Counted from the first letter of the stretch, positions 50,956 through 58,992 are shown. The stretch: DNA of 64,000 nucleotides from Halomonas halodenitrificans DSM 735 (GCF_000620045.1 NZ_JHVH01000001.1:62001-126000); one strand, 5' to 3'. Program-made: numbers and translations. Notes: generated by a model not told the origin, from the sequence alone.

Positions 50956-51241
50956 TCAGCCTTCCAAACGGGCCGGGGAAGGCCCTCGAAGCCATGCATC
51001 GGCCATCTGCCACCAGGGGCTGGCCTCCTCATGCGGGCGGCGTGCCATCTCCCGGCTCACCGCCCCGCTTCGTGCTTGGCAATGTCGCCCGACCTGATAA
51101 AAAGAGCGTCAGGCCGCGGCGCCACTGCGCTGTTCGATCCCCCGCAAGGGGGAGAGGCATCCATGCCGGGGCATCCTTGCCCTTGGGGTACGCGTCCGTG
51201 AGCGTATCGGTACCCGTCTCATCGCAACCTAAATCACACAT
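50956..51241 (-). pseudogene. Possible RMF-like small protein gene, frameshifted at a T5 tract
   Basis: If one T of the TTTTT tract at 51103-51099 is removed, a continuous 94-residue frame runs from the ATG at 51241 to the TGA at 50956. Its C-terminal half (SREMARRPHEEASPWWQM then ADAWLRG) resembles the SKEMCPY...WLGGW region of ribosome modulation factor, and the first half repeats the theme as AYPKGKDA...DRTAQWRRG. As sequenced, the frames are split; shorter pieces are ORFs at 51057-51164 (AAGGA nine bases upstream) and 50956-51060 (GTG, overlapping by GTGA). Third-position GC is lower than in neighbouring genes. Coding status is uncertain. Confidence 0.35.
51099..51131 (-). terminator. Possible internal terminator/attenuator
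   Basis: Minus-strand AGCGCAG (51131-51125) can pair with CTGACGCT (51112-51105, one bulged A), enclosing a GC-rich loop, followed by CTTTTTA. It would end the sigma-54 transcript at about 250 nt. The same T tract interrupts the possible small-protein frame. Confidence 0.35.
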
Positions 51242-51361
51242 CGCTAGAAGCAGACGCTGATCGCCGAAGAGGCAGGGCACAGGGCAGTGTCGTTTCCACC
51301 TCCTGGGCGATCGAAACGGTTCGAGCCGTAGTGAACCATTTCCGTTGCTCACCAAGAATAT

Positions 51362-51377
51362 TGCGACCATCGTGCCA
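51362..51377 (-). promoter_or_regulatory. Sigma-54 (-24/-12) promoter
   Basis: Minus strand TGGCACG-ATGG-TCGCA, against consensus TGGCACG-N4-TTGCA: the -24 element is perfect, the -12 element has one mismatch and keeps GC, and the GG-to-GC spacing is the required 10 bases. An IHF-like site and GlrR-type boxes lie upstream. Confidence 0.8.
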
Positions 51378-51397
51378 GAAATAAAAAACCCATTTAT

Positions 51398-51410
51398 TTT
51401 CAATGAATTA
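51398..51410 (+). promoter_or_regulatory. IHF-like site
   Basis: TTTCAATGAATTA matches WATCAANNNNTTR except at the second base, inside an AT-rich stretch. It lies between the sigma-54 promoter and the GlrR box, where IHF usually bends DNA at such promoters. Confidence 0.5.
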
Positions 51411-51473
51411 AAATATAATACGGATTGTCTTACAGGAAGAAGGCGGGCAATGGCGGCGGCGAGACGGGCATTA

Positions 51474-51491
51474 TGTCATCGAAAAGCGACA
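51474..51491. promoter_or_regulatory. GlrR-type box (exact TGTC-N10-GACA)
   Basis: TGTC-ATCGAAAAGC-GACA, an exact match to the pattern reported for E. coli GlrR sites. Its centre is about 132 bases upstream of the predicted start at 51351, a normal distance for a sigma-54 activator. A half site TGTC lies at 51426-51429. Confidence 0.65.
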
Positions 51492-51539
51492 CATCAGGGG
51501 TGTGCCCTACAAAAATTCTTTATTTTCAAGGGAATAACG

Positions 51540-51557
51540 AGTCGCAAAAAAGCGACA
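51540..51557. promoter_or_regulatory. Second GlrR-type box (one mismatch)
   Basis: AGTC-GCAAAAAAGC-GACA, one base off TGTC-N10-GACA, centred 66 bases from the exact box. It overlaps the T run of the presumed argA terminator and may simply be part of it. Confidence 0.35.
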
Positions 51558-51578
51558 ACTGCGCTCCGGGTGGCGCAG
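51546..51578 (-). terminator. Probable terminator after argA
   Basis: Minus strand CTGCGC / GCGCAG stem (51578-51559) with an 8-base loop, then TTGTCGC and six T (51551-51546), just past the argA stop. The gap between stem and T run is long, so confidence is moderate. Confidence 0.5.
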
Positions 51579-51595
51579 CGCGGCGACACCCATGA

Positions 51596-52909
51596 TCAGC
51601 CCAGCGGCTTGAGCAACACCTTGGATTTGCGGGCATGATTATAGGTATCCCGACGCAGCGGGGGCAGCGCCTCGAAATCGGCCAGGCGGAAGCCGTGTTC
51701 GAAGAACCAGTGCGTGGTATGGGTGGTCAAGGCAAACAGCGAGGACACCCCCTCACGCCGGGCACGACGCTCGACCTCGGCCAGCAACAGCTCCCCCCGG
51801 GCACCGCCACGATAGTCGTCATGAACCGCCACGCAGGCCAACTCTCCCACCTCGGAATCGGCGAAGCGATGCAAGGCCGCGCAGCCGATCATCATGCCAT
51901 CACGCTCGATTACCACGTAATCGTCGATCTCGTGCTCCAGCCGCTCTCGCGAGCGGGGCACCAGCATGCCGCGCTCCTCGAGAGGCTCGAGAAGCTCGAG
52001 CAGGCCGCCAATATCCGCCAGCTCGGCCGGACGCAGCTGCTCGTAGCGATGCCGGGTGATCATGGTGCCAACGCCGTCACGAGTAAACAGTTCACCGAGC
52101 AAGGCATCATGGTCATGCCATGAGAGCAGGTGGGTACGCGCCACGCCGTGACGAGCCGCCTGACACGCCGCCTCCAGATGGCGAGCCGGCTCGCTGCCGG
52201 GAGCGGCCCGGGCCAACAGCGGCCCCGCCTCGGCGGGGGTCAGCTGACGCTGCAACTGACCGCTGGCATCGAACAGGCCGCTGGCCCCGCCAAGCAGAAT
52301 CAGCTTGTCGGCCGACAGCGCCATGGCGGCATGCTGGGCCACGTCAGAGGCATCGAGGTCGAACACCTCGCCGGTGCTGGAGAAGCCCAGCGGTGGCAGC
52401 ACCACCAGCGTCCCCTTTTCCAGCAGCCCCTCGATGGCCTGAGTACGCACCCGACGCACCTCGCCGCTATGGTCGAAGTCGACACCCTCGCGCACACCCA
52501 GCGGCTTGGCCATCACCAGATTGCCCGACACGGCGGTGAGTTCGACGCCATGCATGGGGGTATTGGGCAATCCCAGCGAGAAGCGTGCCTCCAGCCACAA
52601 CAGCTGCTCGGCGGCCACCCGCTCGATACACGCCATGACGGTATCGTCGGCGATCCCTCGCCCCTGATGCTGCCCCGGGGAGATCCCCGACGCCTTCAGT
52701 ACCTGACACACCTGGGGGCGAATGCCGAACACCACCACCAGCCGCACTCCCAGGGTGTGGAGTAGCGCCAGATCCTGGACCAGTTGCTCGCCACGCCCCC
52801 GCGCCATCGCCTCGCCCTCGATCAGGATGACGAAGGTGCGTCCTCGATGAGCGTTGATATAAGGCGAAGAGTTGCGAAACCAGTCGACGAAGGGGAAACG
52901 TGTATCCAA
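51596..52909 (-). CDS. argA: N-acetylglutamate synthase
   Basis: Classical ArgA, 437 residues: an amino-acid-kinase-like N-terminal domain (about 1-285, VVVFGIRPQVCQVL, GASGLFD) and a C-terminal GNAT domain (VGELACVAVHDDYRGGARGELLL). It makes N-acetylglutamate, the first step of arginine synthesis. The start is TTG at 52909, with GGAG eight bases upstream and the usual family N-terminus FVDWFRNSSPYINAHRG; no ATG is available upstream. It lies downstream of pitA but is separated by a hairpin. Confidence 0.95.
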   Translation of the reverse strand: MDTRFPFVDWFRNSSPYINAHRGRTFVILIEGEAMARGRGEQLVQDLALLHTLGVRLVVVFGIRPQVCQVLKASGISPGQHQGRGIADDTVMACIERVAAEQLLWLEARFSLGLPNTPMHGVELTAVSGNLVMAKPLGVREGVDFDHSGEVRRVRTQAIEGLLEKGTLVVLPPLGFSSTGEVFDLDASDVAQHAAMALSADKLILLGGASGLFDASGQLQRQLTPAEAGPLLARAAPGSEPARHLEAACQAARHGVARTHLLSWHDHDALLGELFTRDGVGTMITRHRYEQLRPAELADIGGLLELLEPLEERGMLVPRSRERLEHEIDDYVVIERDGMMIGCAALHRFADSEVGELACVAVHDDYRGGARGELLLAEVERRARREGVSSLFALTTHTTHWFFEHGFRLADFEALPPLRRDTYNHARKSKVLLKPLG

Positions 52910-52995
52910 GGGCCGCTCTCCGGCAGCGGGTGAACGAAAGAGACGAAAGAAACAAAAGAGACGAGAGCGCCACGACTATAGCAGAGCGACGCAAA

Positions 52996-53023
52996 CGGCG
53001 GCACCACTGCCGTGGTACCGCCG
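52996..53023 (-). terminator. Probable terminator after pitA
   Basis: Twelve-base arms CGGCGGCACCAC / GTGGTACCGCCG with one mismatch and a TGCC loop, 60 bases past the pitA stop; followed on the minus strand by GTTTGCG only, so the T run is weak. Confidence 0.45.
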
Positions 53024-53082
53024 CTTCGCGTCCGGGGCTCGAGAGCGACCCGGTCTGCCCTGCTCCTGACGCTTCGCCGGGG

Positions 53083-54348
53083 CTAGCCGAACATGCCCTT
53101 GAGCATGAAGAAGAACAGAGTGGCCAGGCCCGCACCGGCCGGCAGGGTGATCAGCCATGACATGGCGATGGTGCCGATCACTCGCAGGTTGAGAGCCGCC
53201 ATGCCGCGGGCCAGCCCCACCCCCAGCACGGCCCCCACCAGGGTATGGGTGGTGGAAATCGGCAGGCCGGTGCCCGAGGCCAGCACCACGGTGACCGCGG
53301 CCGCCAGGGTCGCGGCGAAACCGCGGCTGGGGGTGAGCTCGGTGATGCCGGTGCCCACGGTGGCGATCACCTTGTGGCCGTAGGTGACCAGGCCGACGAC
53401 GATACCGCTGCCGCCCAGCACCAGCACCCACCAGGGTACCAGGGCGGCGCCTTCTATCTCGCCGCCGCTCTGTACCACACCGATCACCGCCGCCAGGGGC
53501 CCCACGGCGTTGGCCACATCATTCGAGCCGTGGGCGAAGGCCATGGCACAGGCGGTAAAGATCATCAACACGCCGAACACACGCTCGACTCCGCTGAAAC
53601 CAAACTGGTCTGTCTTGCGGTGACTCGCCTGCACCCGGCGCTCCATAAAGGCACCCAGGGCGGCAAACAGCAGACCGGCGAGAATCGCCAGCAACAGGCT
53701 GGTGCCGAAGCCGAGGTCCAGGCCGACATGCTTGAGCCCCTTGACCAGGGTCACCATGGTCACCGCGAAACCGACCAGAAAGACGTACATCGGCACATAG
53801 CGCTTGGCGGCGGCGAAGGGGTCGCGTGCCTCGAAGATCAGATGCTGTACCGACTTGAACAGGGTAAAGGCGATGGTCCCGGCGAGCAGCGGCGAGACGA
53901 CCCAGCTGGCGGCAATCTTGCCGACGCTGGCCCAGTCAACCGACGCGGCGCCCAGCCCGGCCACCGAGAAACCGACGATGGCCCCCACCACGGAGTGAGT
54001 CGTGGAGACCGGCCAGCCCTTCATGGAGGCAACAAACAGCCAGGTGGCGGCCGCCAGGAGCGCGGCCAGCATGCCGTAGACAAGTAGCTGCGGGTCATCC
54101 TGAAGGAGCTCGGGGTCGATGATCCCCTTGCGGATGGTATTGGTCACCTCGCCGCCGGCCAGCCAGGCGCCGAGGAATTCGAAGACCACGGCGATAAGAA
54201 TCGCCTGCTTGATGGTAATGGCGCGAGAGCCAACCGAGGTGCCCATGGCATTGGCGACATCGTTGGCCCCTACCCCCCAGGCCATGAAGAAGCCGAATAG
54301 GCAAGCCAGGATGATAAAGATCTCGCCGTGCTGCGCAATGATCGACAT
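53083..54348 (-). CDS. pitA: Low-affinity inorganic phosphate transporter (PiT family)
   Basis: PiT-family permease of 421 residues, inner membrane, transporting phosphate with H+ or Na+. Both halves carry the family repeat: GANDVANAMGTSVGSRAI near the N-terminus and HGSNDVANAVGPLAAVI in the second half, with VSTTHSVVGAIVG and ISTTHTLVGAVLG after them. About ten hydrophobic segments are seen. It is 74 bases downstream of the DUF47 gene, the usual PhoU-like/PitA pair. Confidence 0.93.
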   Translation of the reverse strand: MSIIAQHGEIFIILACLFGFFMAWGVGANDVANAMGTSVGSRAITIKQAILIAVVFEFLGAWLAGGEVTNTIRKGIIDPELLQDDPQLLVYGMLAALLAAATWLFVASMKGWPVSTTHSVVGAIVGFSVAGLGAASVDWASVGKIAASWVVSPLLAGTIAFTLFKSVQHLIFEARDPFAAAKRYVPMYVFLVGFAVTMVTLVKGLKHVGLDLGFGTSLLLAILAGLLFAALGAFMERRVQASHRKTDQFGFSGVERVFGVLMIFTACAMAFAHGSNDVANAVGPLAAVIGVVQSGGEIEGAALVPWWVLVLGGSGIVVGLVTYGHKVIATVGTGITELTPSRGFAATLAAAVTVVLASGTGLPISTTHTLVGAVLGVGLARGMAALNLRVIGTIAMSWLITLPAGAGLATLFFFMLKGMFG

Positions 54349-54422
54349 GAGGATTCGTCCCCTCGTTGCGGTCGTTTGATAGCGGACTGGTGGCGACTCC
54401 GGATCTACCGGAGCAGCGGCAT

Positions 54423-55103
54423 TCAGTTGGCGGTCATGATCTGCAGGCGGCTGCCCACGCGCTCGGCACGGTCGGAAAGCTCACCCACCCAGTCGATGAT
54501 CTTGTAGAGAAACATCACGTCGACCGGCGGCATACGCTCCTCGAGGTCGAACAGCTGGCGACGGATGGCGACCTGCTGATCGTCGGCCTGCTGCTCCAGG
54601 CGGTCCAGCTCGCGAATCAGCTTTTGCATCACGTCGCTGACATTGCGACCGAAACCGGAGTCCAGCAGGTCGCGGAGCTCTTCCAGGGCGTGACGTGCCT
54701 GGGCGACGCAGGCCACGGCGGTACGCATGTAGTCACGCATCGGCTGGGCCAGCTCCTCGGGGATCTGCATGCGCCTGCCGAGCATGATGCCGGTAATATC
54801 GCGAACCTTGTTGGCGATCTTGTCCTGCACGCTGATCAGGTCGAGCAGGTCGGAGCGTGACACCGGCAGGAACATGGTATTGGGAAGATTGAGGCGCAGC
54901 TCGGTCTTGAGCTCATCGGCCTCATGCTCGAGGCGCGTCACCGACTCGCGGTGGACGGCGGCCGCGTCCCAATCACCCACGAGGGTAGCCTCGAAGAACG
55001 GCAGCAGCTGATCGGCACACTCGCTCGTCTTGACGATATGGGTCAGCAGCGGCTGGAATGGCGAACGACCGAACATCGCGGAGAAGGGATTGGATGTCAC
55101 CAT
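54423..55103 (-). CDS. DUF47/PhoU-like phosphate transport accessory protein
   Basis: All-helical protein of 226 residues in the DUF47 (TIGR00153-type) family, related to PhoU. The family blocks LFDLEERMPPVDVMFLYKII and VSRSDLLDLISVQDKIAN are visible. Members are encoded next to Pit transporters and are thought to modulate them. The start is the ATG at 55103; the open frame extends further but into the divergent promoter region shared with the CYTH gene. Shine-Dalgarno is weak. Confidence 0.88.
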   Translation of the reverse strand: MVTSNPFSAMFGRSPFQPLLTHIVKTSECADQLLPFFEATLVGDWDAAAVHRESVTRLEHEADELKTELRLNLPNTMFLPVSRSDLLDLISVQDKIANKVRDITGIMLGRRMQIPEELAQPMRDYMRTAVACVAQARHALEELRDLLDSGFGRNVSDVMQKLIRELDRLEQQADDQQVAIRRQLFDLEERMPPVDVMFLYKIIDWVGELSDRAERVGSRLQIMTAN

Positions 55104-55205
55104 GGGGGCATCTCGAAACCTGGAAAATGGCGGCGTCAGTATAATGACCCCCGCCGCTAACGTCATGAACTATTCACTCTCTCACCGAAACGAGGCCGCC
55201 ACCGC

Positions 55206-56072
55206 ATGAGTCAAGAGATCGAACTGAAGCTTGCCCTGGGCCCGGAAGGCCCCGACGCCCTGCGTCACCATCCCCTGCTCGGCGAGGTGGAACCGCGCCT
55301 TACCTACCTCGGCAACACCTACTACGACACGGCCGCGGGCGAGCTGGAAGCGGCGCGCATGGCATTGCGCCTGCGCCGAGTCGATGACCTGCTGCTGCAG
55401 ACGGTCAAGACACGCGGCGAGGGCGGCGGCGGCCTGTCGCGTCGCGGCGAGTGGGAGTGGCAGGTACCCGGGCCCGGGCTGGACCTGGCGGGTCTCGAGG
55501 AACTCCCCCCGGCCTCGCTGGGCCGAGGGGTGCTGGATCGGCTCGAGGCGCGCTTCACCACGGACTTTCATCGCACCACATGGCATCTCGAGCACCGAGG
55601 GGCGCATATCGAGCTGGCCCTGGACGAGGGCGGCATCTCGGCGGCGGGAAGCCGGGTGGCGATCCGCGAGCTGGAGCTGGAGCTCACGTCCGGCGAACCG
55701 GCGGCATTGTGGTCACTGGCCGAGGGACTGGCCGAGAGCGTGGCCCTGCGCCCCTCGGATACCAGCAAGGCGGCACGCGGCGGCGCCCTGCTGGCGGGAG
55801 AATGGCGCCTGCCGGCCGGCGGCACGCCACACGGCTGGCTGCACCGCGCCGTGACGGCGCTGGACGCCCAGGCCGACAGCGGACTCGCCGAGTGGCGCGA
55901 CGCCGCCCGCGATGCCTTCTGCCAACTCGCCGACCTGGGCGACGCGCCGATACGCGACGCCGCCAGCGCCCTTGCCGATGCGGTGAATGACGACGCCTGG
56001 CTGACGCCCGACAACGGCCGGCGTCTGTTAGGGTTGGCGCACCGCCTGTCGGGCCAGATACCCCTGGCCTGA
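55206..56072 (+). CDS. CYTH-domain inorganic triphosphatase (YgiF-like)
   Basis: Protein of 288 residues beginning with the CYTH signature EIELKLAL (ExExK). The tunnel residues are spread through the N-terminal 200 residues (YYDT, LRLRR, VKTRGEG, ELELELTSG). The E. coli homologue YgiF hydrolyses inorganic triphosphate. The C-terminal 80 residues look like a shortened CHAD-type helical region. It is divergent from the DUF47-pitA pair, so phosphate transport and polyphosphate-type chemistry share a promoter region. Confidence 0.85.
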   Translation: MSQEIELKLALGPEGPDALRHHPLLGEVEPRLTYLGNTYYDTAAGELEAARMALRLRRVDDLLLQTVKTRGEGGGGLSRRGEWEWQVPGPGLDLAGLEELPPASLGRGVLDRLEARFTTDFHRTTWHLEHRGAHIELALDEGGISAAGSRVAIRELELELTSGEPAALWSLAEGLAESVALRPSDTSKAARGGALLAGEWRLPAGGTPHGWLHRAVTALDAQADSGLAEWRDAARDAFCQLADLGDAPIRDAASALADAVNDDAWLTPDNGRRLLGLAHRLSGQIPLA

Positions 56073-56094
56073 TCTCACCACGAGGACGTCACCC

Positions 56095-57024
56095 GTGAAT
56101 CACCTGCCCCGCCCCGCCGGTGAAGGCCTGCGCACGCGAATCTTCCAGGTCATATTCGAGTCCGACACCCGCTCCGCCAAGGGCTTCGATATCGCCTTGA
56201 TCGTGGCAATACTCGCCAGCGTGCTGGTGGTCATGCTGGAGAGCATCGTGAGCCTGCGTGCCGAGCACAGCGCCCTGTTCTTCTGGCTGGAGTGGGGCTT
56301 CACCATCGCCTTCACCCTCGAGCTGGCGGTGCGCCTCTACTGCCTGGAACGCCCGATACAGTATCTCAAGAGCTTCTACGGGATGGTCGACCTTGTCGCC
56401 GTGCTGCCCACCTGGCTGGCGCTGATCGTGCCGGGAGCCCAGACCCTGGTCATGGTGCGCCTGCTGCGTACCCTGCGCATCTTCCGGGTACTGCGCCTGA
56501 TGGAGTTCGTCGGCGAGGGACGCCTGCTGGTCGGCGCCCTGCAGCGCAGCAGCCACCAGATTTTCCTGTTCCTGTTCACCGTCTTCATGCTGGTCACCAT
56601 CCTCGCCGCGATCATTTATCTGATCGAGCCTTATTCGGCCGGCTTCACCAGCATCCCCAGGGCGATCTACTGGGCCATCGTTACGCTGACCACGGTGGGC
56701 TACGGCGACATCGTCCCGGTAACGCCACTGGGTCAGGCGATCTCGGTGATGGTGATGCTCATCGGCTACTCGATCATCGCCGTGCCCACCGGGATCTTCT
56801 CGGCCGAGGTGATCCGTTCGATCCGCGCCGATCGTTACTCCGACGAGGCCTGTCCCGGCTGCGGCCATGACCGCCACGAGCAACGCGCCAAGTACTGCCT
56901 GGTGTGCGGCACCTGGCTGGATGAGCACTCCCCCGACCCCAACCTGGCCGAGGAGGAGCAGGCGGCCTGGTGGGAGGCTCACACTGATGAGGGGAATGGC
57001 AGCCCCCCGAAGGGAGGCCATTGA
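56095..57024 (+). CDS. Voltage-gated-type K+ channel with C-terminal zinc ribbon
   Basis: Ion channel of 309 residues with six transmembrane segments. A voltage-sensor-like S4 has arginines at every third position (R122, R125, R128, R131, R134). The selectivity filter is T200-V-G-Y-G-D205, giving K+ selectivity. After S6 comes a soluble tail with a rubredoxin-like zinc ribbon: C253, C256, C268 and C271. The start is GTG at 56095 with GAGG upstream, 22 bases after the CYTH gene. What the ribbon does is unknown; it might regulate gating or oligomerisation. Confidence 0.88.
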   Translation: MNHLPRPAGEGLRTRIFQVIFESDTRSAKGFDIALIVAILASVLVVMLESIVSLRAEHSALFFWLEWGFTIAFTLELAVRLYCLERPIQYLKSFYGMVDLVAVLPTWLALIVPGAQTLVMVRLLRTLRIFRVLRLMEFVGEGRLLVGALQRSSHQIFLFLFTVFMLVTILAAIIYLIEPYSAGFTSIPRAIYWAIVTLTTVGYGDIVPVTPLGQAISVMVMLIGYSIIAVPTGIFSAEVIRSIRADRYSDEACPGCGHDRHEQRAKYCLVCGTWLDEHSPDPNLAEEEQAAWWEAHTDEGNGSPPKGGH

Positions 57025-57050
57025 CAGACCGCGTCGACGACCGGCCGGAG

Positions 57051-57674
57051 TCAGTCCTGGAAGGGCTCGACGTCGCCGCGGCCTTCCCGCAGAACCACCG
57101 GCGGAAGGGCGCGCAGGTCCACCACACTGGTCGGCTCCAGGTGGCAGGCACCGCCATCGATGATCAGATCGAGGTGATTGCTGAAGCGTTCGCGAATCTC
57201 CTCGGCATCGGTCATCGGCAGCTCCTCGCCCACCGGGATCAGGGTCACACTCATCAGCGGTTCCCCGAGCGCCTTGAGAAGTTCATGGGTAATGGCGTGG
57301 TCAGGCACGCGCACGCCGATGGAGCGACGCTTGGGGTGCAGCAGCAACCGAGGCACCTCGGTGGTGGCATTGAGAATAAAGGTATAGGCACCCGGGGTAT
57401 GGGCCTTGAGCAGGCGGAAGACGGCATTGTCCACCTTGGCGTAGGTGCCGATCTCGGAAAGGTCGGAGCACACCAGGGTAAAGTTGTGCTTGTCATCCAG
57501 GGAGCGCAGCCACTTGATCTTGTCGATGGCCTTCTTCTCGCCCAGATGGCAGCCCAGGGCATAGCCGGAATCGGTGGGATAGGCCACCACGCCGCCGGAC
57601 CGAATGATGGCAATAGCCTGATCGATCAAGCGCTTCTGGGGGTTCTCGGGATGAATCTGAAAGAACTGGCTCAT
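57051..57674 (-). CDS. yciO: YciO/Sua5/YrdC-family protein
   Basis: YrdC-fold protein of 207 residues in the YciO group (FFQIHPENPQKRLI at the N-terminus, GGVVAYPTDSGYALGC, KHNFTLVCSDLSEIGTY, GEPLMSVTLIP). YciO is related to the threonylcarbamoyl-AMP synthase TsaC but lies in a separate branch of uncertain role. The ATG at 57674 is two bases past the stop of the PHP gene, so the two are co-transcribed. Confidence 0.9.
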   Translation of the reverse strand: MSQFFQIHPENPQKRLIDQAIAIIRSGGVVAYPTDSGYALGCHLGEKKAIDKIKWLRSLDDKHNFTLVCSDLSEIGTYAKVDNAVFRLLKAHTPGAYTFILNATTEVPRLLLHPKRRSIGVRVPDHAITHELLKALGEPLMSVTLIPVGEELPMTDAEEIRERFSNHLDLIIDGGACHLEPTSVVDLRALPPVVLREGRGDVEPFQD

Positions 57675-57676
57675 GA

Positions 57677-58582
57677 TCACGCTCCTGCATTGAGCCGCGG
57701 CGCCAGCCGCGGGTGAGTCCATACCGGTGGCGTGGCAGTACGCGGCACCGGGCTCATGCTCCCCGGTGCCAGATGGCCGCCGGGGAAGTGAAAGTCGCTC
57801 CCCAGGGAAGCATAGAGTCCTCGCTCCTGGAGCTGACGAGACAGGTCACGGGTCACGTCGGGATTCTGGAAGCCGCTGACCAGCTCGGCGGCCTGGCCAC
57901 CGGCGGCGGCGAAATCATCGAGCAGCAGGCCGCGCTTGCGGCGCGTCAGGGAATAGCGCACCGGGTGTGCCAGGACCGCCACCCCTCCCGCGGCGAGAAT
58001 CCAGCGTACCGCCTCGGCCATGGCCGGCCACAATGCCTTGACGTCCCCGGGCTTGCCGGCTCCCAGGTGTTTCCTGAAGGCGGTCGCGACATCCGGGACC
58101 AGCCCCGCCGCCACCAGAGCCCGGGCGAAGTCCGGCCGACCCAGGGGGCGTTCGCTGCCGGCCTGCTCCCGGGCCCTGGCCAGGGCGTCGTGAAGACCGA
58201 CCCTCTCCATGCGCGAGGCAATGGTCGCGGCACGCTTCTCGCGGGCCACGGCCAGGGCCCCCAGGCCCTCGACCAGCTCCCCCCGCACCCCTTCGGGCAA
58301 CAGCCCCACCACATGGATACCCATGCCTCGCCACTGAGTGGAGAGCTCGGCGCCGGGCATCAGCACGAGGCCTTCTCGCCGGGCGGCTGACGCCGCCTCC
58401 GCCACACCATCCAGGGTATCATGGTCGGTCAGCGCCATATGCGTCAGGCCCCGGGAGGCACCCAGCGCCACGGCCCTTGCAGGTGACAGGGCGCCATCCG
58501 AGGCGGTGGAATGCATATGTAGATCGATGCGGAGGGGCTCGGGGTCGCCCTCGAAGCGAACGGGAAGTGGGGGCATTGGCAT
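57677..58582 (-). CDS. rnm: PHP-domain phosphoesterase (RNase AM/YciV-like)
   Basis: PHP phosphoesterase of 301 residues. Metal-binding motifs DLHMHSTASDG, LTDHDTLDG and GAELSTQWRG (histidines and glutamate of a PHP site), plus GGVAVLAHPVRY and SDFHFPGGH. E. coli YciV (RnaAM/Rnm) removes 5' nucleotides from RNA and 3'-phosphoadenosine phosphates. ATG at 58582, or an alternative ATG at 58576; the Shine-Dalgarno is weak. It is upstream of yciO in the same operon and divergent from yciI. Confidence 0.85.
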   Translation of the reverse strand: MPMPPLPVRFEGDPEPLRIDLHMHSTASDGALSPARAVALGASRGLTHMALTDHDTLDGVAEAASAARREGLVLMPGAELSTQWRGMGIHVVGLLPEGVRGELVEGLGALAVAREKRAATIASRMERVGLHDALARAREQAGSERPLGRPDFARALVAAGLVPDVATAFRKHLGAGKPGDVKALWPAMAEAVRWILAAGGVAVLAHPVRYSLTRRKRGLLLDDFAAAGGQAAELVSGFQNPDVTRDLSRQLQERGLYASLGSDFHFPGGHLAPGSMSPVPRTATPPVWTHPRLAPRLNAGA

Positions 58583-58692
58583 GACGCCGACCGGCGACTT
58601 TGTCAGAATGGCTTTCCATGGTGCGCCCCGGGCCGATGCCGGTCAATGGCGCCACCCCATGGCCCAGCCGTCCATAGAAGGAAATCAGCCCC

Positions 58693-58992
58693 ATGCTCTA
58701 CGCGATCATCAGCGAGGATGTGAACAACAGCCTGGAACGCCGGCTCGCCGCCCGCCCCGACCACCTGGCTCGCCTGGAGGCACTACGCGATGAGGGCCGC
58801 CTGGTTCTCGCCGGCCCTCATCCGGCGATCGACAGCGCCGACCCCGGCGAGGCCGGTTTCTCCGGCAGCCTGGTCGTCGCCGACTTCGACAGCCTCGAGG
58901 CGGCTCAGGCCTGGGCCGACGCCGACCCCTACATGATCGCCGGTGTCTACACGGGCGTAACGGTAAAGCCCTTCAAGAGGGTTCTTCCCTGA
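58693..58992 (+). CDS. yciI: YciI-family protein
   Basis: Small ferredoxin-like-fold protein of 99 residues ([54 protein letters not shown]). The family's enzymatic role is unsettled; a His-Asp pair typical of it could be R/H-D here (D25-H26). AAGGAA lies upstream of the ATG. It is divergent from the PHP-yciO pair, an arrangement seen widely in gammaproteobacteria. Confidence 0.9.
   Translation: MLYAIISEDVNNSLERRLAARPDHLARLEALRDEGRLVLAGPHPAIDSADPGEAGFSGSLVVADFDSLEAAQAWADADPYMIAGVYTGVTVKPFKRVLP

Larger units (their letters stand above)
50868..51351 (-). ncRNA. Putative GlrR/sigma-54-driven transcript (small RNA or leader)
   Basis: Inferred RNA starting near 51351, about 12 bases after the -12 element of the sigma-54 promoter at 51362-51377, and ending either at a possible terminator at 51099-51131 (about 250 nt) or at the strong terminator at 50868-50892 (about 480 nt). 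Enterobacterial glmY, a GlrR-controlled small RNA, has the same position ahead of glrK, but I see no sequence similarity I can claim. The RNA contains several hairpins and an orphan perfect AGGAGGT (51304-51298) with no ATG at normal distance. It may instead be the mRNA of the broken small gene at 50956-51241. Confidence 0.5.

Noticed and set aside
50374-51201. 275-codon plus-strand frame overlapping glrK and the gap
   Set aside because: Starts inside glrK antisense; its sequence is Arg/Pro/Gly-rich noise with no motif or start signal.
50728-51595. RNase P RNA, tmRNA or 6S RNA in the large gap
   Set aside because: None of the diagnostic conserved segments (for example the RNase P GAGGAAAGTCCGGGC or a tRNA-like tmRNA end) is present on either strand.
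52910-53082. Small gene between pitA and argA
   Set aside because: Frames here are short, arginine-rich and overlap the hairpin at 52996-53023; no start signals.
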